Of a stretch of 6,207 nucleotides of DNA, positions 1 through 4,778 are shown in pieces. Source of the DNA: Arenimonas sp. (GTDB taxonomy: Bacteria > Pseudomonadota > Gammaproteobacteria > Xanthomonadales > Xanthomonadaceae). The stretch spans positions 1 to 6,207 of the forward strand of contig DNNT01000021.1 in NCBI GenBank assembly GCA_003497545.1, written 5' to 3'. Numbering within the stretch: the first letter of the stretch is position 1; every line of letters starts with the position of its first letter. Below the pieces are notes generated by a model. The model searched no databases. It saw only the letters and a program-made list of their open reading frames with translations, and had not been told where the DNA came from. Made by a program: the position numbers and the translations under genes.

Positions 1-121
1 CCACGCGCAGCTTGAGCGCCGGGTTGCCTTCCTCGGCGATGAGCGAGGCGACCTTGGCGGCCGCCGACGCGGTGAACTCGAGCGGGGCGTCGAGCTGCTG
101 GTAACTGGGGTGCATTTCCAT
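1..121 (-). CDS. erpA: ErpA, iron-sulfur cluster insertion protein (5' part only)
   Basis: This is the first 40 codons of a gene that continues beyond the left edge. The translation begins MEMHPSYQQLDAPLEFTASA and continues with AAAKVASLIAEEGNPALKLRV, which matches the start of A-type Fe-S carriers of the ErpA group (E. coli: PLEFTDAAANKVKSLI...NPNLKLRV). ErpA receives Fe-S clusters from the assembly machinery and passes them to apoproteins in the cytoplasm. The family's cluster-binding cysteines (GGCSG and the C-terminal CGCG) lie outside the window and cannot be checked. Two in-frame ATGs are possible, at 121-119 and 115-113, and neither has a good Shine-Dalgarno. GAGG at 140-137 is about 15 bases from the first ATG. 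The gene follows the bactofilin gene after 31 bases on the same strand, so it is probably the third gene of the leftward operon, possibly with its own translational control. Confidence 0.9.
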   Translation of the reverse strand, partial: MEMHPSYQQLDAPLEFTASAAAKVASLIAEEGNPALKLRV

Positions 122-132
122 GGGGCCAAGAT

Positions 133-148
133 GGGGCCTCGCGGCCCC
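133..148 (-). other. Perfect hairpin between the bactofilin gene and erpA
   Basis: On the minus strand GGGGCC, a GCGA loop and GGCCCC form a perfect 6-bp stem closed by a GNRA-type tetraloop. It lies between the bactofilin stop (155-153) and the erpA start (121). A second GGCCCC at 127-122 directly abuts the erpA ATG and could pair with the same 5' arm. The 8-mer ATGGGGCC (plus strand) is repeated at 120-127 and 131-138. No T-run follows, so it is not a standard intrinsic terminator. It could be an RNA processing or stability element, or could affect erpA translation. Function is inferred only. Confidence 0.4.
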
Positions 149-152
149 GGGT

Positions 153-614
153 TCAAGCTTCCTGCGCTTCGCCCCTGGCCTTCACGCGGCCGGCCGGCGC
201 CGGCGCCGGCGCCGTGTCCGGACCGGTGAGCTGGGCCAGCGGGGCGTCGGCGTGGATCAGGCGGCCGGTGATCATGGCGCCGGCGGCCATTTCCACCACC
301 TTGTAGTGGATGTTGCCCTGCACGCGGGCGTTGGCGGCCAGCTCCACCCGCTCGCTGGCGTACACGTCGCCCTGCATGTGGCCGTTGATGACCACCACCG
401 GCGCACGCACCTCGCCTTCGATGCGTCCCTTGTCGGCGATGGTGAGCACGGCAGCCGAGCCTTCGTCGGCCACCACCTTGCCGTGGATGGTGCCCTCGAC
501 GTAGAGGCCACCGGTGAAATTCACGTCGCCGCGGATCACCGCGCGCGGGCCGACCAGGGTTTCCACGGCGTGTTGGCCGTGGCCGGGGGACTTGCCCTTT
601 CCGATGCCGAGCAT
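153..614 (-). CDS. Bactofilin family polymer-forming cytoskeletal protein
   Basis: A 153-residue protein. Residues from about 18 to 122 show the bactofilin (DUF583) pattern of short repeats that build a right-handed beta-helix: glycine-spaced hydrophobic strands such as GPRAVIRGDVNFTGGLYVEG, APVVVINGHMQGDVYASERV and NARVQGNIHYKVVEM. YASERVEL and ARVQGNI are family hallmarks. Bactofilins self-assemble without nucleotide into filaments on the inner face of the membrane and position cell-wall or polar proteins. The short N-terminal tail (MLGIGKGKSP) is hydrophobic then basic and could touch the membrane. The C-terminal tail is disordered, with an APAPAPA run. The start is well supported: GAGGAG lies 6 bases before the ATG, and the upstream gene's stop is one base away (TGAGATG). 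Its partner is probably the upstream coiled-coil membrane protein, an inference from coupling. Family assignment is firm; the cellular role here is unknown. Confidence 0.93.
   Translation of the reverse strand: MLGIGKGKSPGHGQHAVETLVGPRAVIRGDVNFTGGLYVEGTIHGKVVADEGSAAVLTIADKGRIEGEVRAPVVVINGHMQGDVYASERVELAANARVQGNIHYKVVEMAAGAMITGRLIHADAPLAQLTGPDTAPAPAPAGRVKARGEAQEA
196..213. repeat. Three tandem GGCGCC hexamers in the bactofilin tail
   Basis: GGCGCC occurs three times in tandem and encodes part of the Ala-Pro run in the bactofilin C-terminal tail on the minus strand. Because the unit is 6 bases, copy-number change by slippage would add or remove two residues (Ala-Pro) without breaking the frame. 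It lies outside the beta-helix core. Confidence 0.7.
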
Positions 615-615
615 C

Positions 616-1347
616 TCAATCTCCTCGTGGTTCCCGGGCCTGCCAGGGGAAGGCCTGGTCCACGGTGCTGCCGTCCGAGCGCAGTTGCACGCGGACGCGT
701 TGGGGGGTGAAGCCCTCGGGCAGCATCACGCTGCCTTCGAGCTGCTGGAAATAGCGGAACGAAAACGGCTGTCCGGGTGCGCCCGGCTTCTGCAGGAGCT
801 CTTCCCAGCCCAGGCTGCGCAGGCGGCCCTGGCTGACGCCTTCCACCGACACCCGCGCCTCGCCCTTGCTGATGGCGCCGCGGTTGAGGTTCTGGGTGAG
901 CGTGACGGTGTAGCGCCAGGTGCCGCCTTCCTCGGGCGCGAACACGGCCTCGTGCACGCTCAGGCCGCGGCGCTGGCCGGTGGCGCCCACCAGGCGTTCG
1001 TAGAAGGCCACGTCGGCGCGCAGGCCGGACACTTCCTCCTCGCGCTCGGCCAGGCTGGCCTGCAGCTCGGTGTTGGCGCTGCGGCTGATCTGGTCGCTGC
1101 GGCGCAGGGTGGCCACGTTCTGGCGCAGCTGTCGCACCAGGGCCTCGCTGTCGGCCACGCGGCGGTTCGCAAGCTCGAGTTCGTCGCGCACCTTGGCCAG
1201 GCCCGGCGCGGCGCGCTCGGACGCCACCCACCAGGTGGCCACCAGGCTCGCCAGCCACAGCACCGCCGCCACGGCCAGCAGCGCCCGCACGTGCGGGCGG
1301 TGCGGGACGATGACGAAGCGGGGCTTGACCGGGGCGGGGGTGCTCAT
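616..1347 (-). CDS. DUF6776-like membrane-anchored coiled-coil protein
   Basis: A 243-residue protein of unknown function that resembles the DUF6776 family seen beside bactofilin genes in xanthomonads; the family name is from memory. A basic N-terminus (about 1-19) leads into one transmembrane helix at about 20-42 (VRALLAVAAVLWLASLVATW). A long heptad-like coiled coil follows at about 48-118 (VRDELELANRR, LVRQLRQNVATLRR, LAEREEEVSGLR). A C-terminal beta-rich domain occupies about 125-238, with alternating strands such as WRYTVTLTQNLNRG and RVRVQLRSDGS. The topology fits an inner-membrane protein with a periplasmic coiled coil and C-terminal domain. The chosen ATG (1347) lies just downstream of a plausible promoter. 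A TTG at 1386 would add 13 residues but lies upstream of the predicted transcript start and has no ribosome site. The stop is one base from the bactofilin ATG, so the two are probably co-translated and may work together. Confidence 0.8.
   Translation of the reverse strand: MSTPAPVKPRFVIVPHRPHVRALLAVAAVLWLASLVATWWVASERAAPGLAKVRDELELANRRVADSEALVRQLRQNVATLRRSDQISRSANTELQASLAEREEEVSGLRADVAFYERLVGATGQRRGLSVHEAVFAPEEGGTWRYTVTLTQNLNRGAISKGEARVSVEGVSQGRLRSLGWEELLQKPGAPGQPFSFRYFQQLEGSVMLPEGFTPQRVRVQLRSDGSTVDQAFPWQAREPRGD
621..626 (-). promoter_or_regulatory. Ribosome binding site of the bactofilin gene
   Basis: GAGGAG on the minus strand ends 6 bases before the bactofilin ATG (614-612). It is embedded in the last codons of the upstream gene, and that gene's TGA (618-616) lies between it and the ATG. 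It is the best Shine-Dalgarno in the window and fixes the bactofilin start. Confidence 0.75.
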
Positions 1348-1385
1348 GGGCTGGGACAGGTGCGCGGGCGGCGCGAATCCGGTCA

Positions 1386-1415
1386 ACTAGAGCCGGTGCG
1401 CTCCGCCAGCGTCAA
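1386..1415 (-). promoter_or_regulatory. Candidate promoter of the leftward bactofilin/erpA operon
   Basis: On the minus strand TTGACG (1415-1410, 5 of 6 match to the -35 consensus) is separated by 18 bases from TCTAGT (1391-1386, 4 of 6 match to the -10 consensus). Predicted +1 is near 1379, giving a leader of about 30 bases before the ATG at 1347. A CRP/Clp-like site is centred about 62 bases upstream of this start, close to the class I activation position. The -10 is weak, which fits activator dependence but also means the call is tentative. Confidence 0.45.
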
Positions 1416-1423
1416 GGCGGAGC
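1400..1423. repeat. Perfect 8-bp inverted repeat in the divergent promoter region
   Basis: GCTCCGCC (1400-1407) and GGCGGAGC (1416-1423) are perfect inverted copies separated by AGCGTCAA. The candidate -35 of the leftward promoter (TTGACG, minus strand) overlaps the spacer. It could be an operator for a dimeric repressor. No T-run follows on either strand, so it is not a terminator. Confidence 0.5.
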
Positions 1424-1428
1424 CTCAC

Positions 1429-1434
1429 TATACT
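1429..1434 (+). promoter_or_regulatory. Candidate -10 box of the rightward signalling operon
   Basis: TATACT matches the -10 consensus at 5 of 6 positions and stands out in a GC-rich background. Predicted +1 is near 1441, leaving a leader of about 26 bases to the DUF4126 ATG at 1467. No recognisable -35 lies 16-18 bases upstream, so the promoter is either weak or activator-assisted. Confidence 0.5.
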
Positions 1435-1449
1435 GTGAACCACGTCACG
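1434..1449. promoter_or_regulatory. CRP/Clp-type binding site
   Basis: TGTGA-ACCACG-TCACG matches the CRP/Clp consensus TGTGA-N6-TCACA at 9 of 10 half-site positions. It is centred at 1441.5. It starts at the last base of the rightward -10 box and covers its predicted +1, a repressing position. It is about 62 bases upstream of the predicted leftward +1, near the activating class I position. CRP-family factors recognise this motif in enterobacteria, and Clp recognises it in xanthomonads. Binding is inferred from sequence only. Confidence 0.6.
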
Positions 1450-1453
1450 CTCC

Positions 1454-1458
1454 GGGAG
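1454..1458 (+). promoter_or_regulatory. Ribosome binding site of the DUF4126 gene
   Basis: GGGAG lies 8 bases before the ATG at 1467, an acceptable spacing. It supports this ATG as the start of the rightward operon's first gene. Confidence 0.6.
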
Positions 1459-1466
1459 CCTCCGCC

Positions 1467-2075
1467 ATGACCGAAGCCCACATCTTCGCCCTCGGCCTCG
1501 CCCTCGCCTGCCTGGCCGGCGTGCGCGCCTACCTGACGGTGTTCGGCGTGGGCATCGCCGGCCTGATGGGCTGGGTGGAGCTGCCCACCGCGCTGGCCGC
1601 CACCACCTCGCCCTGGGTGCTGGGCACCGCGGGCGCACTGGCCGTGGTGGAATTCGCGGCCGACAAGATCCCGGGCGTGGATTCGGGCTGGGACCTGCTG
1701 CAAACCCTGGCGCGCATCCCGGCCGGCGCCTTCCTGGCCGCCGCCACCTTGTCCGACGACGGCCAGCTGGCTGGCGGCGCCCTGGCCCTGGGCGCGACCG
1801 CCGCGCTGGGCACGCACCTGCTCAAGTCGGGCACGCGCGCGCTCATCAACGCCTCGCCCGAGCCCGTGTCGAACTGGGCGGCGTCCGCCGGCGAGGACGT
1901 GGCCGCGCTCGGCGCGCTGGGCCTGGTGTTCGCCTACCCCTGGGCGGCGCTGGCGCTGCTGCTGGCGGTGCTGGGCATCGCCGCGCTGGTGGTGTTCTGG
2001 GTGGCACGCTGGGTGTGGCGACGCACGGCTGGCAGCAAAGGCATAATCCAAGGCCAACCGGGGGCCACGCGATGA
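1467..2075 (+). CDS. DUF4126 family integral membrane protein
   Basis: A 202-residue hydrophobic protein. It shows the features of the DUF4126 family: a first membrane helix followed by GVRAYLTVFGVGI (18-30), the block VEFAADKIPGVDSGWDLLQT (61-80), a Gly/Ala-rich helix (101-118) and KSGTRALINASPEPVSN (120-136). Likely membrane segments are about 5-32, 49-65, 82-94, 101-118 and two between 143 and 182, followed by a short basic tail (RWVWRRTAGSKG). The biochemical function of the family is unknown. The polar SPEP and DKIPGVD motifs between helices are its most conserved parts and may line a site. The stop codon overlaps the next gene's start (ATGA, 2072-2075), which ties it to the two signalling genes. 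It might supply a membrane input to them or simply be co-regulated; the sequence does not tell. Confidence 0.88.
   Translation: MTEAHIFALGLALACLAGVRAYLTVFGVGIAGLMGWVELPTALAATTSPWVLGTAGALAVVEFAADKIPGVDSGWDLLQTLARIPAGAFLAAATLSDDGQLAGGALALGATAALGTHLLKSGTRALINASPEPVSNWAASAGEDVAALGALGLVFAYPWAALALLLAVLGIAALVVFWVARWVWRRTAGSKGIIQGQPGATR
2042..2047 (+). promoter_or_regulatory. Possible internal -10 box before the REC-GGDEF-EAL gene
   Basis: CATAAT (5 of 6 match to the -10 consensus) lies in an AT-richer patch at the end of the DUF4126 gene, 24 bases before the next ATG. No convincing -35 is seen at the expected spacing. It could give the signalling genes a second, separate promoter. The evidence is weak. 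Confidence 0.2.
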
Positions 2076-4777
2076 ATCCGCACGACGAGTCACGACTCGC
2101 CGAACACCGACACGCCTTCCTGCGCCACCTGCCGCGGCGCGTGGAAACCCTTGGCCGTCGCCTGCACCGCTTCCTGCAGGACGGCTGGGACATCAACGGC
2201 CTGGCGCTGATGCACGAAGACGCCCTGCACCTGGGCCACGCCTGCCAGCGCCACGGCCTGGACGATGCCGGCGAACATTTCCTGCGCCTGCATGCCCTGC
2301 TCGACGAAACCCTGCAGCAGCAAGTGCTGCCCTCGCCGGAAACCGGCGAACGCCTGTGGCACCTGGTGGAAGACATCGGCCACGCCGTGCCCATGGCCAC
2401 CGAGGCGCCCACGCCCGACCTGGCCCCGCCGCGCCCGCAGCAGGGCAGCGGCCGCGCCGAAACGCCGCCGGCGAACTACTGGCGCCGCTGGAGCGAAGAC
2501 GCCCCGCCGGCCACCGCCACCGAAGTGGGCGAAGCCGCCGCGCCGCCACCGCAGGCCGAACCCGCCAAACCGGTCAAGCCTGCCGAGCCGGCGCACATCG
2601 CCGCAGGACCGCGCCACGGACCCGCGCCGACGCCCACCCCGAAGCCGGCCGCCGCCGCGTCCGCCAAACCCGCCGCCCCGCCTGCGCCTGCGCCCGCCGC
2701 GCCACCCGCCGCCGCGGCCGAGCCGCCGCCGGTCGCGCCCGGCACCCGCGTCTACCACCTCACCGAACACGGCCCGCTGTCGCTGGAACTCGACCAGCGC
2801 CTGGAAGCCGCCGGCTACGAAGTGGAGCTGCTGGAAAGCGCCGAGGAACTGCGCGAACTGCTGGGCGCCCTGCCCGCCCGCCTGGCCCTGGTGGACGCCG
2901 CCTTCAGCGACCAGCTCGACGCCATCGGCGCCACCGTGCGCGAAGCCCGCACGCGCAGCAGCCAGCCCATCCAGCTGGTGGCGCTGAGCGCCGCCGACGA
3001 CATCACCCTGCGCCTGAACGCCCAGCGCGCCGGCGTCGACCTGCTGCTGGTGGAACCCAACGCCGCCGAAGTGCTGCGGCGCCTGGCCGTGCTGCTCAGC
3101 CCGGGCGGCGGCGAACCCTTCCGCGTGCTGGTGGTGGAAGACGACCGCAACCAGGCGCTGTTCGCCGAAGGCATCCTGCGCAACGCCGGCATGCAGACCG
3201 AAGTGGTGCTCGACCCGCTCGACGTGCTCGAGGCACTGCACCGCTTCAACCCCGACCTGATCCTGATGGACCTGCACATGCCGCATGCCAACGGCATCGA
3301 GCTGACCGTGCTGATCCGCGACCAGGACCCGTTCCTGCACACGCCCATCGTGTTCCTGTCGGGCGAAGCCGACGCCGACCGCCAGTTCGACGCACTCGAG
3401 GCCGGCGGCGACGACTTCATCACCAAGCCGGTGCGCCCCAAGCACCTGATCGCCGCCGTGCAGAATCGCGTCACCCGCCATCGCGCCATGCAGGCGCGCC
3501 CGGCCAAGCGCGGCGTGCGCAATGCCGAAACCGGCCTGCTGTCGCGCTCCGAGCTGCTGGAATCGCTGCACGGCGTGGTGGCCGGCGCCAGCCCCGACAG
3601 CGCCGGCGGCCTGCTGTTCCTGGAAGTGGAAAGCGTGAACCTGCTGCGCGACCGCCTGGGCCTGACCGCGCTCGAGCAGCTGCTGGCCGGCGTGGGCAAG
3701 CTGGTGGGCGAACGCGCCGGCAAGGTGCCGGCCACGCGTTTCGGCGACGGCAGCTTCCTGGTGCTCGACACCGAACGCGACGAGGCCGCGCTGGAAGCCT
3801 TCGCCACCCAGCTGCGCAGCGCGCTGGTGCAGCACCCGTTCACCGTGCAGGGCCACCCGCTGCGCCTGCGCGTGTCGGTGGGCATCTGCGCCTTCAGGCA
3901 TCGTTTCCACGACGCCGGCGACCTGCTCAACGCCGCCGAGCGCATGGCCCGCGAGGCGCGCACCAGCGACCGCGGCTTCAAGCGCTTCGAGCCCGCCCAA
4001 CCCACCGAGGCGGCGCGCGAGGCCGCGCTGGTGAAGCAGATCCGCGAGGCCATCGCGCTCAACAGCCTGGAACTGCTCTACCAGCCGGTGGTGGCCGTGG
4101 CCGGCAGCGACGACTCCCAGTACCAGGTGCTGCTGCGCCTGCGCGACGCCAGCGGCAAGCTGCTGCCCGCGGCCGAGGTGGTGCCGCTGGCCGAACGCGG
4201 CGACTTCATCCTCGACATCGACCGCTGGGTGCTGCAGGCCTCGATGAAGCTGGTGCGCGACCGCCGCGCCGAAGGCCGGCCGCTGCGGCTGTTCGTCACC
4301 CAGTCGCCGCTGACGCTGGCCGACCCGGGCCAGGCCACCTGGCTCAAGGCCGAGCTGGTCGCGCATGACGTGCCCGGCACCTCGATGGTGATCGAGCTGC
4401 GCATGGAAGACGCGGTGATCCACGCCGCCACCATCCGCCAGTTCTGCGACGCCATGGTGGCCGACGGCGTGCAGTTCTGCCTGAGCCAGTTCGAATCGAG
4501 CCCCGACACCGATCGCCTGTTCGACGAGCTGCCGCTGGGTTTCGTGAAGCTGGCGCGCAAGTACACCGCCACCGCGCTCACGCCGGCCATGCGCGACGAG
4601 CTCAAGGTGCTGATCGACCGCGCCCACCGGCGCGGGCTCGAGGTGATCGGCCACGGCGTCGAAGACGCCCAGGCCGCCGCCACGCTGTGGATGAGCGGCA
4701 TCGATTTCATCCAGGGCAACCTGGTGCAGCAGGCCGATCGCGACATGGACTTCGACTTCCAGCAGGCGGTGCTCTGA
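2072..4777 (+). CDS. FimX-like response regulator with receivers and degenerate GGDEF-EAL
   Basis: A 901-residue cytoplasmic protein. Domains in order: an HPt-like helical region (1-105) with no HxxKGxx-type site; a Pro/Ala-rich linker (107-223); a degenerate receiver (about 225-345) that keeps D275 but has Glu328 where the conserved Lys belongs and lacks the full acidic pair; an intact receiver (350-475) with E356/D357/D358, phospho-acceptor D400, S430 and K452; a degenerate GGDEF (about 485-650) reading GDGSF at 558-562; and an EAL domain (about 655-901). The EAL motif is QVL (685-687), the metal-site DDF is SQF (805-807), the metal Asn region is TQ (743-744) and EGVE is HGVE (861), so phosphodiesterase activity is unlikely. 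VPLAERGDFILDIDRWVLQASM resembles FimX, a c-di-GMP receptor in twitching motility. It is probably a phosphorylation-gated receptor or scaffold. The ATG at 2072 overlaps the upstream stop, with GGGGG 7 bases before it. The likely partner is the kinase encoded next. Confidence 0.9.
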   Translation: MNPHDESRLAEHRHAFLRHLPRRVETLGRRLHRFLQDGWDINGLALMHEDALHLGHACQRHGLDDAGEHFLRLHALLDETLQQQVLPSPETGERLWHLVEDIGHAVPMATEAPTPDLAPPRPQQGSGRAETPPANYWRRWSEDAPPATATEVGEAAAPPPQAEPAKPVKPAEPAHIAAGPRHGPAPTPTPKPAAAASAKPAAPPAPAPAAPPAAAAEPPPVAPGTRVYHLTEHGPLSLELDQRLEAAGYEVELLESAEELRELLGALPARLALVDAAFSDQLDAIGATVREARTRSSQPIQLVALSAADDITLRLNAQRAGVDLLLVEPNAAEVLRRLAVLLSPGGGEPFRVLVVEDDRNQALFAEGILRNAGMQTEVVLDPLDVLEALHRFNPDLILMDLHMPHANGIELTVLIRDQDPFLHTPIVFLSGEADADRQFDALEAGGDDFITKPVRPKHLIAAVQNRVTRHRAMQARPAKRGVRNAETGLLSRSELLESLHGVVAGASPDSAGGLLFLEVESVNLLRDRLGLTALEQLLAGVGKLVGERAGKVPATRFGDGSFLVLDTERDEAALEAFATQLRSALVQHPFTVQGHPLRLRVSVGICAFRHRFHDAGDLLNAAERMAREARTSDRGFKRFEPAQPTEAAREAALVKQIREAIALNSLELLYQPVVAVAGSDDSQYQVLLRLRDASGKLLPAAEVVPLAERGDFILDIDRWVLQASMKLVRDRRAEGRPLRLFVTQSPLTLADPGQATWLKAELVAHDVPGTSMVIELRMEDAVIHAATIRQFCDAMVADGVQFCLSQFESSPDTDRLFDELPLGFVKLARKYTATALTPAMRDELKVLIDRAHRRGLEVIGHGVEDAQAAATLWMSGIDFIQGNLVQQADRDMDFDFQQAVL
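2390..2740 (+). repeat. Low-complexity Pro/Ala-rich linker coding segment
   Basis: This segment encodes residues 107-223 of the multidomain regulator. It is dominated by Pro, Ala, Lys and Glu, with runs such as PAAPPAPAPAAPPAAAAEPPP. It separates the N-terminal helical region from the receivers and is probably a flexible or extended tether. One non-repetitive aromatic-basic stretch, NYWRRWSED (135-143), is embedded in it. Confidence 0.8.
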
Positions 4778-4778
4778 G

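Noticed and set aside
133..148. Intrinsic terminator between the bactofilin gene and erpA
   Set aside because: The stem is good but ATCTTGG follows instead of a T-run, and the next gene on the same strand begins at once.
1348..1386. TTG start at 1386 for the DUF6776-like gene
   Set aside because: It would add 13 residues but lies at the predicted -10 box, upstream of the predicted transcript start, and has no Shine-Dalgarno. The ATG at 1347 is preferred, though the promoter call itself is tentative.
1449..1459. GCTCCGGGAGC palindrome over the DUF4126 ribosome site
   Set aside because: The arms are separated by a single base, so the full hairpin cannot form, and a match this short is common in GC-rich DNA.
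514..1470. A 318-codon plus-strand open frame across the DUF6776 and bactofilin genes
   Set aside because: It is the shadow of two minus-strand genes with coherent domain structure, it has no ribosome site and it resembles no family.
2015..2071. An upstream start for the regulator at 2015
   Set aside because: It would overlap the DUF4126 gene by about 60 bases. The ATG at 2072 gives the usual ATGA overlap and a start that opens directly onto the helical region.
2356..4368. A 670-codon plus-strand open frame in another frame of the regulator gene
   Set aside because: It is extremely rich in Arg, Ala, Pro and Gly, the typical product of reading GC-rich codons out of frame, and no domain is visible.
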